A DNA stretch of 64,000 nucleotides from Soehngenia sp. (lineage in GTDB: Bacteria > Bacillota > Clostridia > Tissierellales > Tissierellaceae). The notes under the pieces were generated by a model. The model ran no database searches, was not told where the DNA came from, and saw only the letters and a program-made list of their open reading frames with translations. The DNA is taken from contig JAGXFX010000023.1 in the NCBI GenBank assembly GCA_024637045.1, positions 57,790 through 121,789 on the forward strand, in the 5' to 3' direction. The position numbers and the translations under genes were made by a program. Shown in pieces: positions 25,074-34,518 of the stretch (the stretch's first letter is position 1; the number at the start of each line of letters is the position of its first letter).

Positions 25074-25553
25074 TCATTTATGGTACGGTTCGTTTCTCAT
25101 TATCCTGAATGCCCTGTAAATCTGCTCCAGTAGAATCATCCTCATCAGCTGATGAGGGAATGTCATTCTTGAAAAAGATAGTTTCAGATCTGCTCTCCTT
25201 AACACCTCTTTTGAAAGACCGAGAGAGCCTCCAATTATAAATACGATGTGAGAATTTCCTTCAACCATTATGTCATTTAATTTTGCAGACAGGGCTTCTG
25301 ATGAAAGCTGTTTCCCTTCAATTGCAAGTGCCACTACAAAGGCTCCTGAAGGAATCTTTGAGAGGAGTTTATCGCCTTCTCTATCCTTGATCATCTCCAT
25401 TTCCTTGTCTGAAAGGTTTTCCGGGGCCTTTTCATCATCCACCTCGATGATATCCAGGCTGCAATATCTGGATAATCTCTTGCCATATTCTTTTATGCCT
25501 TCATTTAAGTAATTTCCCTTTATTTTTCCTACTGTCAGGATATCAATATTCAT
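25074..25553 (-). CDS. rlmH: 23S rRNA (pseudouridine1915-N3)-methyltransferase
   Basis: This 159-residue protein begins MNIDILTVGKIKGNYLNEGIKEYGKRLSRY, contains the SAM-binding knot FIIGGSLGLSKEVLRRADLKLSFS and ends RIMRNEPYHK, all diagnostic for RlmH. RlmH methylates pseudouridine 1915 in helix 69 of 23S rRNA. The ATG after GGAGGTTACGC gives the standard length. Its 3' end is duplicated 1 kb downstream. In staphylococci the same place is the SCCmec insertion site. Confidence 0.97.
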   Translation of the reverse strand: MNIDILTVGKIKGNYLNEGIKEYGKRLSRYCSLDIIEVDDEKAPENLSDKEMEMIKDREGDKLLSKIPSGAFVVALAIEGKQLSSEALSAKLNDIMVEGNSHIVFIIGGSLGLSKEVLRRADLKLSFSRMTFPHQLMRMILLEQIYRAFRIMRNEPYHK

Positions 25554-25635
25554 GCGTAACCTCCAATTATAAATAACCATCCGCTCATTTTACTTTCTAT
25601 ACCTTAATAATAGCACATTTTTGGCCATTTCTGGC

Positions 25636-25666
25636 AAAAAAACAAGCCCCCCAAAAGGAAGGCCTC
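25636..25666 (-). terminator. Terminator after tpx
   Basis: On the minus strand AGGCCTTCC pairs (with G-U pairs) with GGGGGGCTT around TTTT, followed by GTTTTTTTG. It separates tpx from rlmH. Confidence 0.65.
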
Positions 25667-25689
25667 AACAATATTCTATTCAGGTTAAT

Positions 25690-26202
25690 TTAAATCAGAC
25701 TTTTGACGACTTCAAGAGCCTTGTCATAGTCTGGATGGTTTGAATTCTCTGAAACATACTCAACATGCTTGACTTTATTGTCTTTATCCAATACAACTAT
25801 TCCTCTAGACAGCAGTCTTAACTCTTCAATTTCAAAACCGTACTTCGTACCGAAGTCAAGTTCCCTATAGTCAGATAAGGTTACTACATTATCAATATCA
25901 TTTACGCTACAGAATCTTTTTTGAGCAAAGGGTAAATCTACTGAAATAGTGAGGATTACAACATCTTCCAGGTCAGCTGCCTCTTCGTTGAATCTTATTG
26001 TCTGTGTCTCACATACGCCTGTATCAAGAGATGTTACTACAGATATGACCTTTACCTTGTCTCCTGCATCACTAAGGCTGTAAGGGCTCATGTCACCCTT
26101 AAGAGCCGTAAAGTCAGGAGCTTTGTCTCCAACCCTTACCTCTGTACCGATAAGTGTCATTGGTTCCCCACCTATTGTTAATGTATCCGTTCTTCTGCTC
26201 AT
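25690..26202 (-). CDS. tpx: Thiol peroxidase (atypical 2-Cys peroxiredoxin)
   Basis: This 170-residue protein has the Tpx signature SLDTGVCETQT with peroxidatic Cys64 and resolving Cys98 in AQKRFCSVNDIDN, which form an intramolecular disulfide. It reduces hydroperoxides using thioredoxin. DFTALKGDMSPYSLSD and the C-terminal SENSNHPDYDKALEVVKSLI complete the fold. It lies alone between surE and rlmH, and a role in oxygen tolerance of an anaerobe is plausible. Confidence 0.95.
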   Translation of the reverse strand: MSRRTDTLTIGGEPMTLIGTEVRVGDKAPDFTALKGDMSPYSLSDAGDKVKVISVVTSLDTGVCETQTIRFNEEAADLEDVVILTISVDLPFAQKRFCSVNDIDNVVTLSDYRELDFGTKYGFEIEELRLLSRGIVVLDKDNKVKHVEYVSENSNHPDYDKALEVVKSLI

Positions 26203-26281
26203 TATATCTATCTCCTTTACAAAATCATAATTTTAGCTTCCTAAATGAAGCTTGTTGAATAGATACCCGTAAATATGGTCA

Positions 26282-27052
26282 TTATTCACATTTTGCCTCT
26301 TCTTCGATACACTGTCTAACCTTCTCAATTAGTTGGAAATTAGTGAAATCATAGCTTAGTGGTGTTAAGGTTGTATACCCTTCACTTAGATAATACCTGT
26401 CGGTATTCTCCTTTAAGTTAGCATCCTTTCTTCCCATCACCTTCAATGTTCTCTCACCGTTTCCATTCTTTTCTGCCAAGTAGTAATCATAAATCGGTCC
26501 GCCTATTTTACATACTTTTATTGGCTTCTTTTCATCATGAAGATCATATGGAGTATTTAGATTAAGAACTATTGGCATGGTCATCTTTTCAGTGTTCATT
26601 TTTTCAATTACTTGAAGAGCATATTTTGCAGCAATTTCATAGTTTACACCCTGCTTTGTCCATTCGGCGGAAACTGCCACACTGGGAATTCCGTAAAGAT
26701 TTGCTTCAATTGCTGCCGAAACGGTTCCTGAATACAGAATATCCATACCCGAGTTAAGACCCATGTTAATTCCTGAGAATACAATATCGATCTTTTCATC
26801 TGCAAGCTCTTCCATTCCAACCCTGACACAGTCCGCAGGGGTACCTGATATGCTGTAGGCCGGTGATTTTATTCCTTCCAGCTCCACTTCTTTTATTACT
26901 ATTGGCTTATGTAATGTTATGGCATGACTCTGTGCGCTTCTTTGAGTTTCCGGTGCCACAATTATTACATCGTGCTCCTTTTCAAGAGCCTTTGCCAGGG
27001 TATATAAGCCCTCAGCCATTATTCCATCGTCATTGGCTAACAATATCTTCAT
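26282..27052 (-). CDS. surE: 5'/3'-nucleotidase SurE
   Basis: This 256-residue protein starts MKILLANDDGIMAEGL, carrying the metal-binding Asp8-Asp9. It has VAPETQRSAQSHAITLH, YSISGTPADCVRVG and FSGINMGLNSGMDILYSGTVSAAIEA. These are the conserved SurE blocks. The enzyme dephosphorylates nucleoside monophosphates and helps stationary-phase survival in several bacteria. It lies nine bases after htrA, in one unit with htrA and walJ. Confidence 0.95.
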   Translation of the reverse strand: MKILLANDDGIMAEGLYTLAKALEKEHDVIIVAPETQRSAQSHAITLHKPIVIKEVELEGIKSPAYSISGTPADCVRVGMEELADEKIDIVFSGINMGLNSGMDILYSGTVSAAIEANLYGIPSVAVSAEWTKQGVNYEIAAKYALQVIEKMNTEKMTMPIVLNLNTPYDLHDEKKPIKVCKIGGPIYDYYLAEKNGNGERTLKVMGRKDANLKENTDRYYLSEGYTTLTPLSYDFTNFQLIEKVRQCIEEEAKCE

Positions 27053-27061
27053 CTCTGCCTC

Positions 27062-28210
27062 CTAAAATTCCTTGAATCTTACTGTTATTTTTCTAATATT
27101 GCCGTCTCTGTTTATTGTAAGCTCTGCTCTATCACCGATTCTATAATTGTACAGTATCTTTCTTAAATTTGCCATACTAGTTACCTGTTCATCATCCACA
27201 TGGGTTATTACATCAAGAGATCTTAACCCTGCATCTGTAGCAGGTGAGTCAGGAAGTATTTCTATTGCCACTACTCCAGAATCCGCCGGTAGATCTGTGT
27301 CCATCTGAACCTCGTATATTTGAACTTCGCTTCCGGTAAAGCCGATATATACATTGTTGAAGCTTCCATTTTCGATTATTTCCTCCAGTATTGGTTTTAC
27401 CAGATTTATTGGAATTGAGAATCCAAGCCCTTCTCCTGTCTGTATCTTCGCAGTATTGATTCCAATAACCTCTCCTGTTGAATTTAGCAAAGGTCCTCCG
27501 CTGTTTCCAGGATTGATTGAGGCATCCGTCTGTATCAAGTCTTCCATAACATTGTACTGATTGACCTGGACTGATCTGTGTAGCCCACTAATAACTCCTG
27601 ATGTTACTGTTCTTTGAAAATCGAGTCCGAGTGGATTTCCAATTGCAACTGCAAGCTCACCAACTATTACATCCTCTGAATCTCCCAGCTCTGCCACATG
27701 AAGATTTGAGGCATTAACCTTAACAACTGCAAGGTCTAGTGTTGCATCATACCAAAGAACATTTCCCTGAAGCTTTTCTCCGTTTTCAAAGAGGACCTGA
27801 ATCTCCTGCGCATTGCCATCTCCGATTACATGGGAGTTGGTAAGAATATATCCATCACTGTTTACAACGACTCCGGAACCTACTCCTTCAACTGGTCTTG
27901 ACCAGAAAAAGTCCCTTTCCATCTGAACAGTTGTAATTCCAACAACTGAACTTACTGCCTTTGTTGCAACTGCTGCAACCACATTGATTCCCTCTACCGG
28001 ATTGATTGTAACGGAGTTCATCGTTGATGGCTGACCTTCAGAATATATTGCCGGGGTTGGAATAATCTTTCCATAGAGATATGTGGGTGCAATATATACA
28101 CTGATTAATCCTCCAATTATTCCTGCAATAAGGGCTACCAAAACATATGAAAATATCCCTCTCCTTTTCGGTGGTTTATAATAGCTTCCGTAGTTGTAAT
28201 CATTCATCAC
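27062..28210 (-). CDS. htrA: HtrA/DegP-type membrane serine protease with PDZ domain
   Basis: This 382-residue S1C protease has a short cytoplasmic N-terminus, one membrane helix (about 22-44), a trypsin-like domain with His127 (ILTNSHVIG), Asp159 (DATLDLAVV) and Ser237 (NPGNSGGP), and a C-terminal PDZ domain (from about 295). It degrades misfolded proteins at the outer membrane face. The position after walJ is standard for Bacillota. GTG (28208-28210) and ATG (28205-28207) are both possible starts; the RBS spacing favours the GTG. Confidence 0.95.
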   Translation of the reverse strand: MMNDYNYGSYYKPPKRRGIFSYVLVALIAGIIGGLISVYIAPTYLYGKIIPTPAIYSEGQPSTMNSVTINPVEGINVVAAVATKAVSSVVGITTVQMERDFFWSRPVEGVGSGVVVNSDGYILTNSHVIGDGNAQEIQVLFENGEKLQGNVLWYDATLDLAVVKVNASNLHVAELGDSEDVIVGELAVAIGNPLGLDFQRTVTSGVISGLHRSVQVNQYNVMEDLIQTDASINPGNSGGPLLNSTGEVIGINTAKIQTGEGLGFSIPINLVKPILEEIIENGSFNNVYIGFTGSEVQIYEVQMDTDLPADSGVVAIEILPDSPATDAGLRSLDVITHVDDEQVTSMANLRKILYNYRIGDRAELTINRDGNIRKITVRFKEF

Positions 28211-28222
28211 TTTTCATCCTCC

Positions 28223-29017
28223 TTAAAGATTATAAATTCCGCTTATACCATCTCTGTTGGTCATATTAAGTCTTAAGTCGTTGTCAACATCAAATCCCTG
28301 ACTAAGTAGTCCATTTTTTACGGTCGAATAGGCAATGTCTGGTCTGTTGTTGTCCTGACTCAAGTGGGCGAGAAGAACGATCTCATTTTCACCTCTTAAA
28401 ACTTCTGAAAGTATATCTGCCGCATCGTCATTTGACAAGTGCCCTTTTGGACTCATGATTCTCTTTTTAAGCATCATGGGGTAACTTCCCTCCATAAGCA
28501 TTTTTACATCGTGGTTTGATTCCATAAAGTAGAAATGTGAGTTGCTTATTTTTTTCTTTATACCCTCATTAATCCAGCCTGTATCTGTAATAAAGCTCAT
28601 CTTTATCTTGTTGTTGAATAAAATATATCCTACAGGCTCACTTGCATCGTGGGATACGTTAAAGGGATGAATCAGAATATCCTTTAATTCTATGTTCTTG
28701 TTTGTTGAGAATACCTTGGTATTGTGAGTCTTTACATTCTTAATTGTGGACTCCATTCCAGTCCAGGTATTCTCGTTGGCATAAACAGGAATATCATATC
28801 TTCTGGACAGAACACCAACACCTTTTGAATGATCAATATGCTCGTGGGTTACGAGTATTGCATCAAGGCTCTTTGGATCCACCTGGATTTCATTAAGAAG
28901 CTCTTCAATTCTTTTGCCTGAAAAACCGGCATCTATTATAATCTTTGTATTCTCTGTTTCGATATATTGGCAGTTTCCGCTGCTTCCGCTTGAAAGAGAG
29001 CAAACTCTAACAGTCAT
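28223..29017 (-). CDS. walJ: MBL-fold hydrolase WalJ (YycJ)
   Basis: This 264-residue metallo-beta-lactamase-fold protein has THEHIDHSKG (His58, His60, Asp62, His63), preceded by CSLSSGSSGNCQYIE and followed by FNVSHDASEPVGY and LLAHLSQDNNRP. This is the YycJ/WalJ pattern. The family includes a 5'-exonuclease implicated in DNA repair, and it is regularly part of the walRK locus. A hairpin separates it from yycI, so it may have some independent expression with htrA and surE. Confidence 0.92.
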   Translation of the reverse strand: MTVRVCSLSSGSSGNCQYIETENTKIIIDAGFSGKRIEELLNEIQVDPKSLDAILVTHEHIDHSKGVGVLSRRYDIPVYANENTWTGMESTIKNVKTHNTKVFSTNKNIELKDILIHPFNVSHDASEPVGYILFNNKIKMSFITDTGWINEGIKKKISNSHFYFMESNHDVKMLMEGSYPMMLKKRIMSPKGHLSNDDAADILSEVLRGENEIVLLAHLSQDNNRPDIAYSTVKNGLLSQGFDVDNDLRLNMTNRDGISGIYNL

Positions 29018-29063
29018 TTTTGAGACCTCCTTGGTGGTGATTCTTTAATTATATAGCAATATG

Positions 29064-29098
29064 CAAAAAAAAAGAAGGAGGACCCTTCTTCTTTTTTG
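29064..29098 (-). terminator. Terminator between yycI and walJ
   Basis: AAGAAGGagga(C)CCTTCTT stem with A-tract before and T-tract after on the minus strand. It divides the wal operon into walR-yycI and walJ-htrA-surE parts. Confidence 0.65.
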
Positions 29099-29103
29099 TC
29101 TTG

Positions 29104-29949
29104 TTATTCAAGGTCAAGTATTACGTCATACCCGTCCTGGAATTGTACTCTCCATGCGGGGACTGCCTTACCTTCCATTGCCTGCTGGTAATCATCAAGA
29201 TAATCCTGTCTCTCAGGGTCAAAATAGTAACACAGAGATATTTCTGTAATTGTCTTGTTGCTCGCATCCTCCATACTCAACAACTCTAGAATTGCCTTTG
29301 GAGCAGGTACGATTTTGTAGTCAGTCTGCTCAATGTCCTTGGTATTTAGCCAGGTCCTTTCCATTCTTGCAATCTGACCATTTTCGATTCTAAATACCGT
29401 ATAACTAAGTTCTATATATGAATCTTCAAATATCTTTGTAAAATCAAGATAATATCCATTTTCAGTCTCTCTCCAGTAAGATAGTCGCATATCTTCTGTT
29501 TCATATCCTCTTTCCATCAAGAAACCCAATGCCATTTCAACTGCCTGGTCCAGATTACTGATGTCATTTCCTGCAGGTTCTCCTGTGTTTTCATATATTA
29601 ATAGCTTATTGTTTATAATGGAGATTGATTCATCTACTGATTCTATTTCAACAACTGCTCCTTCTGTTCCATCAATATCTGTTTCTGTATTGAAATATCT
29701 TTCACCAAGCATATTTGGTTCCATTTCCTCATACTCAACTATCAGATTGTAAAGCTGTTCTGCCTCCATTGGTACGGAAGCTTCTAGAATTATGCCGTTT
29801 CTTCCAAGAAGTTCCTCTGTCTCTTCTAGAAATTCTGGATCATATGCAGCATTGCCAGGAGTTTGTTCTCCAAATAGAAAATATGCAAGAAATATATTTG
29901 TTACAATTAGGGCAACTATTAGTATTGTTTTAGCTTTAGACCAATCCAT
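29104..29949 (-). CDS. yycI: Two-component regulatory protein YycI
   Basis: This 281-residue protein has one N-terminal membrane helix (MDWSKAKTILIVALIVTNIFLAYFLF), the typical YycI opening, and an extracytoplasmic domain of beta-repeat type shared with YycH. In Bacillus, YycH and YycI form a membrane complex that restrains WalK; in Staphylococcus they activate it. The start is 11 bases after yycH. Confidence 0.9.
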   Translation of the reverse strand: MDWSKAKTILIVALIVTNIFLAYFLFGEQTPGNAAYDPEFLEETEELLGRNGIILEASVPMEAEQLYNLIVEYEEMEPNMLGERYFNTETDIDGTEGAVVEIESVDESISIINNKLLIYENTGEPAGNDISNLDQAVEMALGFLMERGYETEDMRLSYWRETENGYYLDFTKIFEDSYIELSYTVFRIENGQIARMERTWLNTKDIEQTDYKIVPAPKAILELLSMEDASNKTITEISLCYYFDPERQDYLDDYQQAMEGKAVPAWRVQFQDGYDVILDLE

Positions 29950-29960
29950 TCGTCACCCTC

Positions 29961-31385
29961 CTATCTCTCATATACCAACATTCCTGAATACGCATTAAAC
30001 GCATATACTTTTTCGTGCGCTCTGATTAGCCATACTCCAACCAGTCTCTCTTCCTGATCCTTTAAGCCTGCATCATAATATGATATTGTAATGTCCTCCA
30101 CAGATGAAAGCACCTTTTGTACTAACTGATCTCCAAGGTCTTCTCTGCTTTCCCCGGAATACTGAAGATATCTGCTCTCAAGGTATGGGTAATTCTGGTC
30201 AATAACATCAAAGGAAGACATTATTTTTCTGCTGTCCTGAAGATGTGCAATATTAAGATCAAGCTCTCCTCTGAACAACTGCTGATAGCTTCTGACTTGA
30301 TTGTTGAAAACTTCAATCTCGACATATTCATGCACCTCCCTGTTCCCAAGGAGCACTGGAATTCCTCTGATTCTATATCTGTAGGTAAGGCTGTACCCAA
30401 GGCTTCCATCTGCCTCTATTTTCTCTATTCCAGCCAGGTACATACCCTTTGCCGAGTATGCCTTTTGGGATATGAACTCCGCTGCTGTTGAAAGACTTAA
30501 ATAGAGATTTCTCTCTTGTATTGTGTCTTCCAGTGAGCGAAAGTATTCCACAGTTCCGTTAAGATTGAACTTGAGTACCTGATTGTCGTTTATATATATG
30601 GTTGATCCGTTGCTTTCAACAATTTGTCTTATATAGTCTATTTCCTTTTCAAGAAATCTTTCAGCCAGTGTTCCTTTTTCTTCAGAAGTCATTGTTACCA
30701 CGTCATTGCTTACATAAACAACCGGTAGGCTGTGTCTGATTTCATAGGGCACATAGATGTCCCCAACATCTGTCGGGAATATCTCTGACAGTGAATAATA
30801 GTAGTCAAAGTCATCACTCGCTTCAAGGTCTCGTATCTCCGAAATAACGCTATCTACTGAAATTCCGGAATCGTATACCAAAACATCTCTGCCTTCTCCT
30901 GAAAAAACAAAAAAAGGATCCCCACTACCTTGTACAATGGAAATTCTATCCACATACGGTATGGTATCCACTATGTTATTTGGCTCGTTTACATTCCACG
31001 CCTTTGCTAGTATATATGTGCTAAGGCTTTCAGAAAAATAGAATACTACTGCAGTTTCTCCGGTCTGACCGGGTCTGTAGCCTTCTTCAGGTTCCTCAAT
31101 CCTGATGGTGTCTGAACTTAACAATTGAGCAAATGATTCTTTGGATGTATCCCAGATTCCGTACTTGTTTGCATCATAGATCATTGTATAGTTGCTCTGA
31201 CCAAAACCTACAAGGTACTTGTTGGGAGCAATCATGTCGGAAAGCAGGTAAGATGATGAATACGATATCTCAGGTTCGAAAAAATTCGTAACCCTTTCCG
31301 GGAACTGCATCCACAATTGCTGTGTCATTGCAAGGCTTGATCCCACCAAAAGAAAAAGGAGAATGGTCTTTAATTTTTCCTTCAT
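29961..31385 (-). CDS. yycH: Two-component regulatory protein YycH
   Basis: This 474-residue protein has an N-terminal membrane helix (KLKTILLFLLVGSSLAMTQQLW) and a large extracellular region. The LVGSSLAMTQQLWM entry and the three-domain length are typical of YycH. It partners YycI to modulate WalK at the division site. The order walK-(unknown)-yycH-yycI places one extra secreted gene between walK and yycH. Confidence 0.9.
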   Translation of the reverse strand: MKEKLKTILLFLLVGSSLAMTQQLWMQFPERVTNFFEPEISYSSSYLLSDMIAPNKYLVGFGQSNYTMIYDANKYGIWDTSKESFAQLLSSDTIRIEEPEEGYRPGQTGETAVVFYFSESLSTYILAKAWNVNEPNNIVDTIPYVDRISIVQGSGDPFFVFSGEGRDVLVYDSGISVDSVISEIRDLEASDDFDYYYSLSEIFPTDVGDIYVPYEIRHSLPVVYVSNDVVTMTSEEKGTLAERFLEKEIDYIRQIVESNGSTIYINDNQVLKFNLNGTVEYFRSLEDTIQERNLYLSLSTAAEFISQKAYSAKGMYLAGIEKIEADGSLGYSLTYRYRIRGIPVLLGNREVHEYVEIEVFNNQVRSYQQLFRGELDLNIAHLQDSRKIMSSFDVIDQNYPYLESRYLQYSGESREDLGDQLVQKVLSSVEDITISYYDAGLKDQEERLVGVWLIRAHEKVYAFNAYSGMLVYER

Positions 31386-31407
31386 CCAAACCTCTCCTTT
31401 TGTTATG

Positions 31408-31914
31408 CTATCTAATTAACGGTACCATGTTATTTATGCTTCTGTCCCTTGTGTAAGGAAGTCTTACATCTGTTGTACTTCTAATATCGTATTTATAAAC
31501 AATAAATTCCTTGTCTTCTACTCCATCTACACCAAAATCTATAACTAGCTTGTTGATTCCTCTTACAAGATCCATTTGTTTCTGAAAAAATCCAAGATTT
31601 CCAGAAGTTATTTTCTCACTTGCAATCGATATATAATCATCAGAGGAAGGTAATCTGTCCAGATTGAAGCTTCTTCTTGTTAAATCTGTCGTGCCGTAAA
31701 GTTCTACTGTTATTTCAGTTCCAGAAGGTGCCTTGCCGTTAATAAGTACAACTCTTTCACTTGAAGAATAAATTTGTCTCTCCGGCTTTATTATTTCATA
31801 ATCAGTCCTTGTTGTGATTGCGTTTCCTGTTGTGATGTTGGATGCATGCGTAAAGCTTGCAAAACCTAGGACTGCTATCATTATCATCAAACTGGCCAAC
31901 GTTCTTTTAAACAT
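31408..31914 (-). CDS. Secreted protein of unknown function in the wal operon
   Basis: This 168-residue protein has a cleavable signal peptide (LASLMIMIAVLGFASFTHAS). The mature domain is beta-rich (RQIYSSSERVVLINGKAPSGTEITVELYGTTD, then GINKLVIDFGVDGVEDKEFIVYKYDI) and resembles a single Ig-like surface domain. No catalytic motif is visible. It lies between walK and yycH with 22 bases to yycH, so it is likely co-transcribed. A role in sensing or envelope binding with WalK/YycH is an inference from position only. Confidence 0.75.
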   Translation of the reverse strand: MFKRTLASLMIMIAVLGFASFTHASNITTGNAITTRTDYEIIKPERQIYSSSERVVLINGKAPSGTEITVELYGTTDLTRRSFNLDRLPSSDDYISIASEKITSGNLGFFQKQMDLVRGINKLVIDFGVDGVEDKEFIVYKYDIRSTTDVRLPYTRDRSINNMVPLIR

Positions 31915-32001
31915 ACCCTAACCCCCTTCATCTTCATATTCTTTCATTTGCATTATACCTCTTTAATATTACAAACATATTACAGCAGGGTTAAGGTTAA
32001 A

Positions 32002-33789
32002 TTACACAGCAGGTAATGAGATGTTTACAACTGTACCCTTGTTCTTCTTACTAATGATTTCTATGGTACCATTGTGTGCTTCAATTATCTCCTTCGCAAT
32101 CGACAATCCGAGGCCTGTACCTCCCATGTCCCTGCTTCTTCCCTTCTCAACTCTGTAAAATCTTTCAAATATCCTGCCGACATCTTCATCAGGTATTCCA
32201 ATTCCATCATCGGATATACTCAGATCTACAAAATGATCTCTTGATTTTGCACTTACATTGATTGTTCCTTCATTTTCAGTGTACTTTATTGAATTGGTTA
32301 AAATATTTAGTATAACCTGCTCAATTCCATCCCTGTCTGCCCTTATTTCCGGCAACTCAGGTTGAATATATGATGTGATCCTCTGATTCTTTTCATTTGC
32401 CAAAAGCTGCAATTTTGAAATTGTATCCAGGAGCATATCTCCAATGGAAATATTTGTCCTGTTCCACTTCGTCTTCTGATAGTCGATATTTGATAATTGT
32501 AGAAGATCCCTTACGAGTCTTCCCATCCTATCACACTCCCTATCAATTACTGATAAAAACTTCTGCTCTGTTTCTGCATCAACCTCATTATTCATCAGGG
32601 TCTCTGCATAGCTTTTTATTGTTGTAATAGGTGTTTTCAACTCATGGGATACATTCGCCACAAACTCTTTTCTCATATTGTCGAGTTTGTGTTCCTGCGT
32701 AATATCCTGAAGCACCATTATTACCCCTGCTATGTTATCCCTCTCATTCTTGTATGGTGCATACTTAACCTTATATACTCCCTCATCTTTTTCGAATGTG
32801 GTTTCTCCGTTTAGTGTTTCGGGGTTTGTATAATCTATGTTTTCCATTCCCAACTTTTCCAATTCGAATATTCCTGCTCTGTCCAGAAACGCATTATCTA
32901 TCTCCATCAGCTTCTGTCCAATTGGGTTTGCGTGTATAATGCTTCCATTTTTATCCACAGCAATTACACCCTCAGCCATATAGCTGAATATTGTATCCAG
33001 CTTGCTCCTTTCAAGATCCATTTCCTCAATGGTGTCCTTAAGTTTAAGAGTCAGGTGATTAAACATTCCTGCAAGCTGACCGATTTCATCATCTGATTTG
33101 ACCTCTACGAACTGATCAAAGTCTCCAAGTGCCATCTCCTCTGCTTTCTTGGTTACATCCCGTATTGGCCCAGTTATGCTACTTGCTATAAAGAACCCAA
33201 GTACAATAGTTATTCCCAAAGCCATTAGTGTTGCATTTGTAAGGATAGCCCTTGAGTCCTCAATGGTCCTTGCTACATTGGATAAGTCAGAAGTCATGTA
33301 AAGTACTCCGTTAATTTTTCCCACACTCGAAAAAACCGGAGCGGCAAAATGCATGTATTCATTTTCCGCCACTTCATCCATCAACACAGACTGAGCACTT
33401 TCCCCCTGAAAAGCTCTACCAATAAGAGTCGAATCCGTATATCTGTACGAAAGGGCATTGTTTCCTACAATAGACTCATATTGCTTATTTGTAGTTGCAA
33501 GAATTTTGGGGACATTCTCATCATATATTACATATAATGTCTCACCAGTTCCAAGTCTCCAATCGTTTAAGGTGCTCTGGATTCCTTCCCTGTTTTCAGT
33601 CCAGTTACCTGTTGCAATATAACTGGATGTTGACATTATGGTTTCTACCTGCTGTTCCATTGATGATCTTGCAGTCTGTAGCTGCTGATCTTCCATTCTG
33701 TTTACTATGAAAATTCCTATTATCACCATGGCAATAAAAACCAGAAGAAAATACACCACGATAAACTTCCACCTGATGCTGGAGAACAT
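32002..33789 (-). CDS. walK: Cell-wall sensor histidine kinase WalK
   Basis: This 595-residue protein begins MFSSIRWKFIVVYFLLVFIAMVI. Membrane helices at about 8-29 and 184-203 flank an extracytoplasmic PAS-like domain. These are followed by HAMP (204-256), PAS (261-365), HisKA with His382 (NVSHELKTPITTIKSYAETL) and HATPase (NILTNSIKYTE, DDGIGIPDEDV, GGTGLGLSIAKEI). This is the full WalK architecture. I chose the ATG after AGGAGGGTCTAAT, one base past the walR stop. Confidence 0.96.
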   Translation of the reverse strand: MFSSIRWKFIVVYFLLVFIAMVIIGIFIVNRMEDQQLQTARSSMEQQVETIMSTSSYIATGNWTENREGIQSTLNDWRLGTGETLYVIYDENVPKILATTNKQYESIVGNNALSYRYTDSTLIGRAFQGESAQSVLMDEVAENEYMHFAAPVFSSVGKINGVLYMTSDLSNVARTIEDSRAILTNATLMALGITIVLGFFIASSITGPIRDVTKKAEEMALGDFDQFVEVKSDDEIGQLAGMFNHLTLKLKDTIEEMDLERSKLDTIFSYMAEGVIAVDKNGSIIHANPIGQKLMEIDNAFLDRAGIFELEKLGMENIDYTNPETLNGETTFEKDEGVYKVKYAPYKNERDNIAGVIMVLQDITQEHKLDNMRKEFVANVSHELKTPITTIKSYAETLMNNEVDAETEQKFLSVIDRECDRMGRLVRDLLQLSNIDYQKTKWNRTNISIGDMLLDTISKLQLLANEKNQRITSYIQPELPEIRADRDGIEQVILNILTNSIKYTENEGTINVSAKSRDHFVDLSISDDGIGIPDEDVGRIFERFYRVEKGRSRDMGGTGLGLSIAKEIIEAHNGTIEIISKKNKGTVVNISLPAV

Positions 33790-33790
33790 A

Positions 33791-34483
33791 TTAGACCCTC
33801 CTGAAGTAGTAACCGACGCCTCTCTTGGTGAGTATATACTTGAAATCACCGGAGTCATCTTCTATTTTTTCACGCAGTCTTCGTACTGTAACATCCACGG
33901 TTCTTATATCACCGTAGTATTCATATCCCCAAACCTTTTCAAGAAGTTGCTCCCTCGTAAATACCTGCTCTGCACTAAGAGCTAGAAATTTAAGAAGTTC
34001 AAATTCCCTTAATGTTACTTCTATGACTTTCCCATGTTTCCTGACCTCGTATCTGGTCAGATCGATTTCCAGTTCCTGGGATATTATTTCAGCTTTACCA
34101 TTTCCGGCAGACATGTCGTAGTCAAGCCTTCTTAGGTTTGCCTTTACTCTTGCGACAAGCTCTCTCATGCTGAAAGGTTTTACCATATAGTCATCCGCAC
34201 CAAGCTCCAAACCAAGCACCTTGTCTACTTCTTCCTCTTTTGCAGTAAGGACAATGATTGGAAATCTGAAAGTCGGTCTAATCTCTTTTAGAACCTGGAA
34301 TCCGTCTTTTTTGGGCATCATTATATCCAGTATAAGAAGATCCGGCTTTGTAAGCTTGATCTTTTCAAGCCCTTCTTCTCCATCATATGCAACTGTAACC
34401 TGGAAGCCTTCCTTTTCCAGATTGAATTTAATTATATCTCCTATGGCTTTTTCATCATCGACCACAAGTACCTTGTTGTTCAT
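33791..34483 (-). CDS. walR: Response regulator WalR
   Basis: This 230-residue OmpR-type regulator begins MNNKVLVVDDEKAIGDIIKFNLEKEGFQV, with Asp53 in LLILDIMMPKKDGF, and a winged helix ending RGVGYYFRRV as in WalR/YycF. It controls cell-wall hydrolase genes and is usually essential in Bacillota. The ATG after GGAGTGATTCAT is preferred over one three codons upstream. It leads the walR-walK-yycHI operon. Confidence 0.96.
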   Translation of the reverse strand: MNNKVLVVDDEKAIGDIIKFNLEKEGFQVTVAYDGEEGLEKIKLTKPDLLILDIMMPKKDGFQVLKEIRPTFRFPIIVLTAKEEEVDKVLGLELGADDYMVKPFSMRELVARVKANLRRLDYDMSAGNGKAEIISQELEIDLTRYEVRKHGKVIEVTLREFELLKFLALSAEQVFTREQLLEKVWGYEYYGDIRTVDVTVRRLREKIEDDSGDFKYILTKRGVGYYFRRV

Positions 34484-34518
34484 ATGAATCACTCCGTTTT
34501 TTTGTTTTATTTAAGTAA

